Positions 24,995 through 32,987 of a stretch of DNA of 64,000 nt are shown here, piece after piece. Within the stretch, counting starts at the first letter, position 1; the number at the start of each line of letters is the position of its first letter. Origin of the DNA: Streptomyces canus (GTDB taxonomy: Bacteria > Actinomycetota > Actinomycetes > Streptomycetales > Streptomycetaceae); NCBI RefSeq assembly GCF_001514145.1, contig NZ_KQ948667.1:186001-250000 (forward strand). Reading direction: 5' to 3'. Below the pieces are notes generated by a model. That model was not told the origin of the DNA, did not search any database, and was given only the letters and a program-made list of their open reading frames with translations. Both the position numbers and the translations under genes were made by a program.

Positions 24995-25447
24995 GGGATC
25001 ACTGTGCCCGGGGGCGGTCCCGGGGACAGCTCATTTATGGCCCTGGACGGACCGTGTGGGGCCGAACGTGGTCAGCGCCGGTGCAGGACGCGCAGGCGGC
25101 GTGAGGCGCCGTGGGAGCGGCAGCCGGTGGCGATCACGTCGCCGGACACGGCGGCCGTCAGGTCGGGTCCGACACCGCGCGGCCGGCGGTGGGCCGGTCC
25201 CGGTGCTGGGTCCTGTTCAGGCGACCGAGCCCATGGCCAGGCCCTGGGAGCCCACCCCGGACGTCGGCAGCGCCACCGCGACCACGTCCTCGCCGAGCGT
25301 GCTCCTCTGGAGGACGGTCGAAGCGGACGTCCATGACGGGCCGACGGCTTGTCGCGGAGGTCGCCCTCCCCCTGCGAAGTCCACCGCCCGCGCCGCCGGA
25401 CCGACCCGGCGCCCTGCCCTCGTGGATGCCCACCCCTGGCGGTACGA
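24995..25447. other. Gene-poor spacer, possibly with decayed coding sequence
   Basis: On the minus strand two short protein-like fragments end in stops in different frames: one ending VGSQGLAMGSVA (stop near 25218) and one containing GDVIATGCRSHGASRRLRVLHRR (stop near 25075). They may be remnants of a broken gene. No intact frame with good codon use spans the region. Confidence 0.3.
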
Positions 25448-25477
25448 GAAGGGCCCTGCCGCGCGGCAGGGCCCTTC
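25448..25477 (-). terminator. Terminator of crp
   Basis: GAAGGGCCCTGCCGC and its exact complement abut as a 15-bp stem with a tight CGCG turn, 23 bp after the crp stop. Confidence 0.9.
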
Positions 25478-25500
25478 GACGTCGTACGACGATCCGCGCC

Positions 25501-26175
25501 TCAGCGCGAGCGCTTGGCGAGCCTCTCGACGTCCAGGAGGATCACCGCGCGGGCCTCCAGGCGCAGCCAGCCGCGCTGGGCGAAGTCGGCGAGGGCCTTG
25601 TTGACCGTCTCGCGCGAGGCACCGACCAGTTGGGCGAGCTCCTCCTGCGTGAGGTCGTGGACGACGTGGATGCCCTCCTCGGACTGCACGCCGAAGCGGC
25701 GGGAGAGGTCGAGCAGGGCGCGGGCCACGCGGCCGGGGACGTCCGAGAAGACCAGGTCGGACATCGCGTCGTTGGTGCGGCGCAGACGGCGGGCGACGGC
25801 GCGCAGCAGCGCGGTGGCCACCTCGGGGCGGGCGTTCAGCCAGGGCTGGAGGTCGCCGTGGCCGAGGCCCAGCAGCTTGACCTCGGTCAGCGCGGTGGCG
25901 GTCGCGGTGCGCGGGCCCGGGTCGAACAGCGACAGCTCGCCGATGAGTTCGCCGGGGCCGACCACGGCCAGCATGTTCTCGCGGCCGTCGGGGGAGGTGC
26001 GGTGGAGCTTGACCTTGCCCTCGGTGACGACGTAGAGCCGGTCTCCCGGGTCGCCCTCGTGGAACAGCGAGTCGCCGCGCGCGAGGGTCACCTCACTCAT
26101 GGAGGCGCGGAGCTCCGCGGACTGCTCGTCGTCGAGTGCCGCGAAGAGCGGGTTGCGCCGGAGGACGTCGTCCAC
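25501..26175 (-). CDS. crp: Crp-family cyclic-nucleotide-binding transcription factor
   Basis: 224 residues from GTG 26175 (AGGAGAG ribosome site upstream), the standard Streptomyces Crp length. The cyclic-nucleotide pocket has GELIGELSLFDPGPRTATATA (about 84-104). The dimer helix follows, then the Crp HTH (LTQEELAQLVGASRETVNKALADFAQRGWL). The protein matches what I recall of SCO3571 over most of its length. In Streptomyces it affects germination and antibiotic production. A consensus-like Crp site lies in the divergent crp-nth promoter, so autoregulation is likely. Confidence 0.95.
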   Translation of the reverse strand: MDDVLRRNPLFAALDDEQSAELRASMSEVTLARGDSLFHEGDPGDRLYVVTEGKVKLHRTSPDGRENMLAVVGPGELIGELSLFDPGPRTATATALTEVKLLGLGHGDLQPWLNARPEVATALLRAVARRLRRTNDAMSDLVFSDVPGRVARALLDLSRRFGVQSEEGIHVVHDLTQEELAQLVGASRETVNKALADFAQRGWLRLEARAVILLDVERLAKRSR

Positions 26176-26265
26176 GAGTTCTCTCCTTGTCGACCTGCTC
26201 AGGGGATCTTGTTCCCCCTTGGTACCAGGGGAACCCGGTGCCCATTTTGCCGGACGGTCCAAACA

Positions 26266-26279
26266 GTGTGATCTGTCAC
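26266..26279. promoter_or_regulatory. Candidate Crp binding site
   Basis: GTG-TGATCT-GTCAC fits the GTG-N6-GNCAC motif I recall for Streptomyces Crp. It lies 90 bp upstream of crp and 103 bp upstream of nth, between the divergent genes. Confidence 0.55.
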
Positions 26280-26382
26280 AAGGATGCCGCACACATGTCC
26301 CGGGGTAAGCGGCAGGGGTCCAATTGGGGGCCGGTCTTCGAGGTCCGGGGCGGATGTCAGTGCCGGGCCCTAGGCTGGCCGG

Positions 26383-27432
26383 GTGTCCAAAACGCCGGTG
26401 AGAGCACAGGCCAAGGGGGCTGGACGGGTGATTGCACGTCGAGATTCCGCTGTGGGCGAACAGGACACTGGGGGCGGAAAGAAAACGGCAAAAGCGGCAG
26501 GGAAGGCTCCGGTGGAGAAGAGGACTTCGGCGAAGAAGGCGGCTCCCGTGAGGAAGGCCGCCGCCGTGAAAAAGGCAACTGTCGCTCCCAAGAAGGCGGC
26601 GGCCCCGGTGAAGAAGGCCTCGGCCACGAAGACGGTCGCCGCGAAGTCCCCGCGGAACGAGTCGCGGACCGCCCTCGTCCGCCGCGCCCGGCGCATCAAC
26701 CGCGAGCTCGCGGAGGTGTTTCCGTACGCCCACCCCGAGTTGGACTTCGAGAACCCCTTCCAGCTGATCGTGGCGACGGTCCTGTCCGCGCAGACCACCG
26801 ACCTGAGGGTCAATCAGACGACCCCCGCGCTGTTCGCCACGTACCCGACCCCCGAGGACCTGGCCGCGGCCAACCCCGAGGAGGTCGAGGAGATCCTCCG
26901 GCCGACCGGGTTCTTCCGGGCCAAGACCAAGTCGGTGATAGGGCTGTCCAAGGCCCTCGTGGAGAACTTCGGCGGTGAGGTCCCGGGGCGGCTCGAGGAC
27001 CTCGTCACGCTGCCCGGTGTGGGCCGCAAGACCGCCTTCGTCGTCCTCGGCAACGCCTTCGGGCGGCCCGGCGTCACCGTCGACACGCACTTCATGCGGC
27101 TGGTCAGGCGCTGGCAGTGGACCGACGAGACCGACCCCGACAAGATCGAGGCCGCAGTCACCGCGCTCTTCCCCAAGAGCGACTGGACGGACCTGTCGCA
27201 CCACGTCATCTGGCACGGCCGCCGCATCTGCCACGCCCGCAAGCCCGCCTGCGGCGCCTGCCCCATCACCCCGCTCTGCCCGGCCTACGGCGAGGGCGAG
27301 ACGGACCCGGAGAAGGCGAAGAAGCTCCTCAAGTACGAGAAGGGCGGCTTCCCCGGACAGCGGCTGAATCCGCCGCAGGCCTATCTGGACGCCGGCGGCA
27401 AGGCCGCACCGCCGCTGGGGGCCACCGAGTGA
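26383..27432 (+). CDS. nth: Endonuclease III with Lys/Ala-rich N-terminal tail
   Basis: 349 residues against ~210-260 for typical Nth. The first ~90 residues are a basic, repetitive Lys/Ala/Pro tail (AAPVRKAAAVKKATVAPKKAA). The catalytic core has the helix-hairpin-helix LPGVGRKTA with Lys ~216, and Asp ~234 in VDTHFMR, at the same 18-residue spacing as K120/D138 of E. coli. A C-x6-C-x2-C-x5-C [4Fe-4S] loop (CHARKPACGACPITPLC) follows. It is a DNA glycosylase/AP lyase for oxidised pyrimidines. GTG 26383 is used as start; a later GTG (26428) would remove 15 residues. The tail probably binds DNA nonspecifically. Confidence 0.9.
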   Translation: MSKTPVRAQAKGAGRVIARRDSAVGEQDTGGGKKTAKAAGKAPVEKRTSAKKAAPVRKAAAVKKATVAPKKAAAPVKKASATKTVAAKSPRNESRTALVRRARRINRELAEVFPYAHPELDFENPFQLIVATVLSAQTTDLRVNQTTPALFATYPTPEDLAAANPEEVEEILRPTGFFRAKTKSVIGLSKALVENFGGEVPGRLEDLVTLPGVGRKTAFVVLGNAFGRPGVTVDTHFMRLVRRWQWTDETDPDKIEAAVTALFPKSDWTDLSHHVIWHGRRICHARKPACGACPITPLCPAYGEGETDPEKAKKLLKYEKGGFPGQRLNPPQAYLDAGGKAAPPLGATE

Positions 27433-27568
27433 GGATGCGGACGGTGCGGCCGGGAGAACCGGAGCGGGTCGGCGGGCCGGATCGGGAGGCCGGTGCTGCC
27501 CGTGCGGTGCGGCCGGAACGATCTAGGGCCCGTCAGGCGTTGAGCGATGCAGGACGACGGGGGTGGCG

Positions 27569-28258
27569 ATGACACGGGCGAGCCATACGAAGGGCGTGAC
27601 GCTCAGCAAGGACGGCCTGCCGAGCTGGCTGGACCCGGTGGTGCACGCCGTGGAGACGGTCGAGCCGCGGCAGCTGAGCCGCTTCCTTCCGCCGGCGAAC
27701 GGCGCGGGCCGGCAGTCGGCCGTGCTGATCCTGTTCGGCGAGGGCGAGCGCGGCCCCGAGCTGCTGCTGATGGAGCGGGCGAGCTCGCTCAGGTCGCACG
27801 CCGGGCAGCCGTCGTTCCCCGGCGGCGCGCTCGACCCGGAGGACGGCGATCCCCATGGTGACGGGCCGCTGCGGGCCGCCCTGCGCGAGGCCGAGGAGGA
27901 GACCGGCCTCGACCCCTCCGGCGTCCAGCTGTTCGGCGTGCTGCCCAAGCTGTACATCCCGGTCAGCGGCTTCGTGGTGACCCCGGTGCTGGGCTGGTGG
28001 CGCGAGCCGACCCCGGTCGGGGTCGTCGATCCGAATGAAACCGCCCGCGTCTTCACCGTTCCCGTGGCGGATCTCACGGACCCCGACAACCGTGCGACCA
28101 CCGTGCACCCCAGCGGCCACCGAGGTCCGGCATTCCTGGTCGAATCGGCCCTTGTCTGGGGCTTCACCGCCGGAATCATCGACCGACTCCTGCACTTCGC
28201 GAGCTGGGAGCGCCCCTGGGACCGCGAGAAGCAGGTCCCGCTCGACTGGCGCGCATGA
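27569..28258 (+). CDS. NUDIX hydrolase, CoA pyrophosphatase type
   Basis: About 229 residues from ATG 27569 (GTG 27563 is also possible). The CoA-type signature LRSHAGQPSFPGGALDP (residues ~73-89) precedes the Nudix core ALREAEEETGLDPS. Family members cleave CoA and derivatives to 4'-phosphopantetheine and 3',5'-ADP with divalent metal. Gene order nth-nudix-protease is the same as Rv3674c-Rv3672c-Rv3671c, except that the thioredoxin-like gene present in mycobacteria is missing here. Confidence 0.9.
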   Translation: MTRASHTKGVTLSKDGLPSWLDPVVHAVETVEPRQLSRFLPPANGAGRQSAVLILFGEGERGPELLLMERASSLRSHAGQPSFPGGALDPEDGDPHGDGPLRAALREAEEETGLDPSGVQLFGVLPKLYIPVSGFVVTPVLGWWREPTPVGVVDPNETARVFTVPVADLTDPDNRATTVHPSGHRGPAFLVESALVWGFTAGIIDRLLHFASWERPWDREKQVPLDWRA

Positions 28259-28377
28259 CAGGGTGAACTCCGTGTTGTGTCTTTTCGGGGGCGCTGTATC
28301 CGATTGCCGCTTCGCGGCGGGCCGGACCCCCGGCCGACCTGTGGTGAACGCGAAGTGATGAGGCGAGGCTCGAACCG

Positions 28378-29577
28378 GTGAACGTGCTGGACATCCTGTT
28401 GCTGGTCGCCGCCGTGTGGTTCGCGATCGTCGGCTATCGCCAGGGCTTCGTCGTCGGCATCCTGTCGGTGATCGGATTCCTGGGCGGCGGTCTCGTCGCC
28501 GTCTACACCCTCCCGGTCATCTGGGACGCGCTGACCGACCACTCGGAGGTCGGCACCGTCGCCGCCGTCGTCGCCGTGGTCGTCGTCATCGTCTGCGCCT
28601 CCATCGGCCAGGCACTGACCACCCACCTCGGCAACAAGCTGCGCCGGTACATCACCTGGTCCCCGGCCCGCGCCCTGGACGCGACCGGCGGCGCCCTCGT
28701 CAACGTCCTCGCGATGCTCCTGGTCGCCTGGCTCATCGGCTCGGCCCTCGCCCAGACCACCATGCCGACGGTCGGCAAGGAGGTCCGTAGCTCCAAGGTG
28801 CTCCTGGGCGTGCAGGAGGCGCTGCCGGGCGCTGCCGACACCTGGTTCAAGGACTTCACCTCGGTCCTCGCGCAGAACGGCTTCCCGCAGGTCTTCAGCC
28901 CGTTCTCCAACGAGCCCATCAAGGAGGTCCAGCCGCCCGACCCCAAGCTCGCGAACAGCGCCGTCGCCACCCGTGCCCAGCGCTCCATCGTCAAGGTCAT
29001 GGGTACCGCGCAGAGCTGCGGCAAGGTCCTGGAGGGCTCCGGCTTCGTGTTCGGCGACCGCCGCGTCATGACCAACGCCCATGTCGTCGGCGGCGTCGAC
29101 GAGCCCACGGTCCAGATAGGCGGCGAGGGCCGGAAGTACGACGCCACGGTCGTCCTCTACGACTGGGAGCGCGACATCGCCGTACTGGACGTCCCCGATC
29201 TGGACGCGCCCGCGCTGCAGTTCACGTCCGAGGACGCGGCCAGCGGGGACAGCGCGATCGTCGCGGGCTTCCCGGAGAACGGCTCGTACGACGTCCGCTC
29301 CGCCCGGGTGCGCGGGCGCATCGACGCCCACGGACCGGACATCTACCACCGCGGCACCGTCAGCCGCGATGTGTACTCCCTCTACGCGACCGTCCGCCAG
29401 GGCAACTCCGGCGGCCCGCTGCTGACCCCGGAGGGCAGGGTGTACGGCGTGGTCTTCGCCAAGTCGCTCGACGACGCCGACACCGGGTACGCGCTCACCG
29501 CCGACGAGATCCAGGAGGACATCGTCAAGGGGCGCACCGCGAACCAGCAGGTGGACAGCGACAGCTGCGCGCTGTGA
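28378..29577 (+). CDS. MarP-like membrane-bound periplasmic serine protease
   Basis: 399 residues from GTG 28378. The N-terminal ~160 residues form a four-helix CvpA-type membrane domain (VLDILLLVAAVWFAIVGYRQGF). The trypsin-like domain has His ~235 (NAHVV), Asp ~266 (ERDIAVLDV) and Ser ~344 (GNSGGPL). Cysteines in AQSCGKV and the extreme C-terminus (DSCAL) are placed as in the disulfide of M. tuberculosis MarP, whose triad positions are nearly the same. MarP supports acid and oxidative resistance through peptidoglycan hydrolase processing; the same role is inferred. Confidence 0.93.
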   Translation: MNVLDILLLVAAVWFAIVGYRQGFVVGILSVIGFLGGGLVAVYTLPVIWDALTDHSEVGTVAAVVAVVVVIVCASIGQALTTHLGNKLRRYITWSPARALDATGGALVNVLAMLLVAWLIGSALAQTTMPTVGKEVRSSKVLLGVQEALPGAADTWFKDFTSVLAQNGFPQVFSPFSNEPIKEVQPPDPKLANSAVATRAQRSIVKVMGTAQSCGKVLEGSGFVFGDRRVMTNAHVVGGVDEPTVQIGGEGRKYDATVVLYDWERDIAVLDVPDLDAPALQFTSEDAASGDSAIVAGFPENGSYDVRSARVRGRIDAHGPDIYHRGTVSRDVYSLYATVRQGNSGGPLLTPEGRVYGVVFAKSLDDADTGYALTADEIQEDIVKGRTANQQVDSDSCAL

Positions 29578-29599
29578 GGGGTGTCAGGACGAGGGCGCG

Positions 29600-29785
29600 T
29601 CAGCCTCGGGGGTGACGCAGGCGTACCGAGACCCAGCGGGCCCGGCGGCGCAGGATGCGCGGAATGCCCACCCTCAGGTCCGTGCCGCCCGGCAGTTGCG
29701 GGGCACCGCCCTGATGGTGGGAGCTCAGGCCGCCGCCGGAGCGTCGATTGCGTGCTGCGTCACTGTAGTCGTGCGTCCAGCCCAT
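29600..29785 (-). CDS. Small basic conserved protein
   Basis: 61 residues (starting MGWTHDYSDAARNRRSGG, ending RLRHPRG), Arg/Gly-rich and strongly basic. I recall near-identical small proteins at the same place in other Streptomyces, which supports it being real despite a weak ribosome site. The downstream neighbour in the opposite orientation is the protease. Its function is unknown; the composition suggests nucleic-acid binding. The ~130 bp from 29786 to the hydrolase gene holds nothing obvious. Confidence 0.6.
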   Translation of the reverse strand: MGWTHDYSDAARNRRSGGGLSSHHQGGAPQLPGGTDLRVGIPRILRRRARWVSVRLRHPRG

Positions 29786-29912
29786 ACCCGGACGTGTGCC
29801 CCCGCCCCAAGGTCGATAACCGCCCCCACGCCCCCCAATTGGCCTATGCGCCGGGCAAGTGGCCGTTCGTAGGACAGGTGTTCAGGTCCAGGTGCGGGAT
29901 GCGACGAAACGG

Positions 29913-30854
29913 TCACCGATCGGGTTCGGGATCCTTCAGCCAGTTGATCAGTTCCGTCGAGAAGGCGACCGGATCCTCTTCGTGCGGGAAGTGCCCCAGA
30001 CCGTCGAACAGCCGCCAGCGGTACGGCGCTTCGACGTACTCCCCGGATCCGGCGGCGCTGCGTGTGCGCATCACCGGGTCGAGCGAGCCGTGCAGGTGGA
30101 GAGTCGGCACGCGGACGGGCCGCTTCATGCGCCGGTTGAACTGGATCCCGTCGGGACGGGCCATCGAACGCACCATCCAGCGGTACGGCTCGATCGAACA
30201 GTGCGCCGTCGACGGGATGCAGATCGCCCTGCGGTACGTCTCCACCGCCATGTCGTCCGGCTGGCGCGGGCCGGACCAGTCCCGGATCAGCTCGGCGACC
30301 AGCGCGCCGTCGTCGGCGGTCAGCTGCCGCTCCGGGACCCAGGGCCGCTGGAACCCCCAGATGTAGGAGCCTGCGCGCGTCTGCTTGACGTCCGACAGCA
30401 TCGCCGAGCGCCAGCGCCGGGGATGCGGCATCGAGGCGACCGCGAGCCGTCGTACGAGCTTGGGACGCATCGCGGCCGCCGTCCACGCCAGATAGCCGCC
30501 CAGGTCATGGCCGACCAGGGCGGCGTCCGGCTCGCCGAGCGAGCGAATCACGCCGGTGACGTCGAGGGCCAGGTTGGCGGGGTCGTAGCCGCGCGGGGTG
30601 CGGTCGCTGCCGCCGACGCCGCGCAGATCCATGGCCACGGCCCGGAAGCCGGCGTCGGCGAGTGCCTCCAGCTGGTGGCGCCAGGTCCACCAGAACTGCG
30701 GGAAGCCGTGCAGGAACATCACGAGCGGTCCGTCGCCCAGTTCGGCGATGTGGAAGCGCGCGCCGTTGGCGGCCACGTCCCGGTGCGTCCAGGGACCGTC
30801 GGGCCGCACGAGAGAGGCGGGCTGCTGCGCCGAAGGGGTGGCGGGGTCGGTCAT
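29913..30854 (-). CDS. Alpha/beta hydrolase, epoxide-hydrolase-like (EphE-like)
   Basis: 313 residues from ATG 30854. Oxyanion motif HGFPQFWWTW, nucleophile elbow GHDLGG (Asp, as in epoxide hydrolases and haloalkane dehalogenases), and terminal GLGHFPHEEDP for the catalytic His. The cap holds conserved Tyr (ETYRRAIC, EPYRWM). Synteny with ephE next to marP in mycobacteria supports the call. ATGA overlap with the upstream membrane-protein gene, so co-translated. Confidence 0.9.
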   Translation of the reverse strand: MTDPATPSAQQPASLVRPDGPWTHRDVAANGARFHIAELGDGPLVMFLHGFPQFWWTWRHQLEALADAGFRAVAMDLRGVGGSDRTPRGYDPANLALDVTGVIRSLGEPDAALVGHDLGGYLAWTAAAMRPKLVRRLAVASMPHPRRWRSAMLSDVKQTRAGSYIWGFQRPWVPERQLTADDGALVAELIRDWSGPRQPDDMAVETYRRAICIPSTAHCSIEPYRWMVRSMARPDGIQFNRRMKRPVRVPTLHLHGSLDPVMRTRSAAGSGEYVEAPYRWRLFDGLGHFPHEEDPVAFSTELINWLKDPEPDR

Positions 30855-31354
30855 GACGACGAGCGTGCCACAGCCTCGATGGCCTTCGTGTTTCGGACCC
30901 GCTCCTCCAGGACCTTGGTGTCGTCGGGTCGCGGGTGGGGCTTGGCGTTCTGGAGCACGCCCGCCGTCTCCTTCATGGACGCGGCGACCTTCTGCGGGCC
31001 CTTGCTCTTCTGCGCCTTCTTCGCGAAGACGACGCCGATCAGCGCGAGGACGAGCGCGACGAGGACGTTGGCCGCGAAGGACAGCAGGAAACAGACCGCG
31101 AGGTTCCAATCGCTCCAGGTCCGGATGCCGTACGCCAGCGCGAAGTTCAGCATCGGCAGGGAGAACAGCAGGACGGCGCCGGCCACGCTGAACGCGCCGC
31201 CGCTCGCCGCGCCCCGTTTGACGTCCTGCTTGAGCTGCGCCTTCGCCAGCGCGATCTCGTCGTGCACCAGCGCAGACATCTCGGTCGTCGCCGAGGCGAA
31301 CAGCTGGCCGATGCTGCGTTCGGCGCCGACCGGGCTGCCGTCGGGTGCGCTCAT
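30851..31354 (-). CDS. Phage-holin-like (DUF1469/Act-type) membrane protein
   Basis: 167 residues from ATG 31354 (GGAG 7 nt upstream). An amphipathic N-terminal helix (ALVHDEIALAKAQLKQDVKRG) precedes two transmembrane helices (FSVAGAVLLFSLPMLNFALAYG; CFLLSFAANVLVALVLALIGVVFA) and a basic tail. 'Phage holin family' is a database label; nothing here is phage-like. Its stop overlaps the EphE-like start, and the pair Rv3669-ephE has the same arrangement. Confidence 0.85.
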   Translation of the reverse strand: MSAPDGSPVGAERSIGQLFASATTEMSALVHDEIALAKAQLKQDVKRGAASGGAFSVAGAVLLFSLPMLNFALAYGIRTWSDWNLAVCFLLSFAANVLVALVLALIGVVFAKKAQKSKGPQKVAASMKETAGVLQNAKPHPRPDDTKVLEERVRNTKAIEAVARSSS

Positions 31355-31416
31355 CGCGGTCTCCCTATTCACTGGGACTCTTGTGTGTGGCGTGTCTTTT
31401 GTACCGTCCCGTCAGA

Positions 31417-32835
31417 TCATGCCCGACGGTCGTCCTCCTCGCCTGCCCCGCCCGCTACTTCGGCAAGCCGCTCGGCGGTCTTGAGCTCGGCGATCCGGCG
31501 GTGCTCGGCGGCCTTTCGCTCGTGGATGGCCGCCATGCGCAGGTGGTACGCCGGGTCGTCCTCCTCGTAGATGTCCGGGATGCCGGAGTGGTCCTCGTCG
31601 CGCTCCTCGGCCTCGTACAGCCTGCGGTACTCGGCGTTGCGCAGCTTCAGCAGCACGGTCGCGAGGGTGGCCGCGATGAGCGAGCCGAGGAGTACGGCGG
31701 CCTTGACCTCGTCGGTCAGTGTGGCGTCACCGTCGAAGGCGAGCTCCCCGATGAGCAGCGACACGGTGAAGCCGATGCCGGCCAGGGTCGCCACCGCGAA
31801 CACGTCGGCCCATGCGAGGTCGTCGCTGAGCGAGGCCCGGGTGAAGCGAGCCGTGAGCCACGTCCCGCCGAAGATACCGAGCGCCTTGCCGACGACCAGC
31901 CCGAGCACCACGCCGAGCGTCTCCGGCTGCCTGAAGACGTCGCCGAGAGCGCCGCCGGAGACGGAGACACCCGCGCTGAAGAGGGCGAACAGGGGGACGG
32001 CCAGGCCCGCCGAGAGCGGCCGTACGAGATGCTCGATGTGCTCGCCAGGGGAGTGTTTCTCGCCCTCCCGCGTGCTGCAGCGCAGCATCAGGCCCATCGC
32101 GACGCCCGCGATGGTGGCATGGACCCCGCTGTTGTACATCAGCGCCCAGATCACCAGCGCGAGCGGGACGTAGACGTACCACCCGCGCACGCCCTTGCGC
32201 AGCAGGATCCAGAAGACGGCGAGGCCGGCGGCCGCCCCGCCGAGCGCGGCGAAGTCGATGTCGGCGGTGAAGAAGACCGCGATGATCAGGATCGCGAAGA
32301 GGTCGTCGACGACGGCGAGGGTCAGCAGGAAGGCGCGCAGCGCGCTGGGCAGCCAGGTGCCGATGACGGCGAGCACGGCGAGCGCGAAGGCGATGTCGGT
32401 GGCGGTGGGTACGGCCCAGCCGGCCAGGGAGCCGCCGCCGGTGAGGTTGGTGAGCGCGTAGACGAGCGCCGGTACGGCCATGCCGCACAGGGCGGCGACC
32501 ACGGGCAGCGCGGCCGCCTTGGGGTCCTTCAGGTCACCGGCGACCAGTTCGCGCTTGAGCTCGATGCCGGCCACGAAGAAGAAGATCGCGAGGAGTCCGT
32601 CGGCGGCCCAGTGTTCGACCGACAGGTCGAGTCCGAGGGCCGCGGGGCCCAGATGGTAGTGGCTGACGCTCTCGTAACTGCTGTGCAGCGCGGGGACGTT
32701 CGCCCAGATCAGAGCGGTGACGGCGGCGATGAGCAACAGCACACCGCCGACCGTCTCGGTGCGCAGTGCGTCCGCGACGAAGGTCCGCTCGGGGAGGGAG
32801 AGGCGTCCGAGGACCTTACGAGGGGGCGCGGACAT
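31417..32835 (-). CDS. nhaA: Na+/H+ antiporter NhaA
   Basis: 472 residues from ATG 32835. The core matches NhaA: LLLIAAVTALIWAN, VAGIELKRELVAGDL, AVPTATDIAFALAVLA and the ion-binding Asp pair in LAVVDDLFAILIIA. Ends in an extended acidic/basic cytoplasmic tail of ~70 residues beyond the last helix (about 400-472), longer than in E. coli (388). The protein exchanges Na+ for protons. It lies with a protease and other envelope-stress genes, but is transcribed on its own. Confidence 0.95.
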   Translation of the reverse strand: MSAPPRKVLGRLSLPERTFVADALRTETVGGVLLLIAAVTALIWANVPALHSSYESVSHYHLGPAALGLDLSVEHWAADGLLAIFFFVAGIELKRELVAGDLKDPKAAALPVVAALCGMAVPALVYALTNLTGGGSLAGWAVPTATDIAFALAVLAVIGTWLPSALRAFLLTLAVVDDLFAILIIAVFFTADIDFAALGGAAAGLAVFWILLRKGVRGWYVYVPLALVIWALMYNSGVHATIAGVAMGLMLRCSTREGEKHSPGEHIEHLVRPLSAGLAVPLFALFSAGVSVSGGALGDVFRQPETLGVVLGLVVGKALGIFGGTWLTARFTRASLSDDLAWADVFAVATLAGIGFTVSLLIGELAFDGDATLTDEVKAAVLLGSLIAATLATVLLKLRNAEYRRLYEAEERDEDHSGIPDIYEEDDPAYHLRMAAIHERKAAEHRRIAELKTAERLAEVAGGAGEEDDRRA

Positions 32836-32930
32836 GGGGGAGACCTCCGGTCGGTGGGCAGGGCTGAGCTGTTCGCCGACCAGACTTCCCGGCACACCTT
32901 GAGGGTCACGCTGGTTTGTTTACTTTAGCT

Positions 32931-32974
32931 AAAAGGGGCGCTCGGCGCGTTCTCGCGCCGGGCGCCCCCCTTTT
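32931..32974 (-). terminator. Terminator of acs
   Basis: A long GC hairpin closed by A-runs and T-runs (AAAAGGGGCGC... to ...GCGCCCCCCTTTT) lies 13 bp after the acs stop; the U-tract is on the minus-strand RNA. Confidence 0.9.
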
Positions 32975-32987
32975 ATGAACGAGTCGG

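Noticed and set aside
30851..31354. Prophage holin
   Set aside because: Only the family label is phage-like; position and coupling to the EphE-like gene and absence of phage genes indicate a housekeeping membrane protein.
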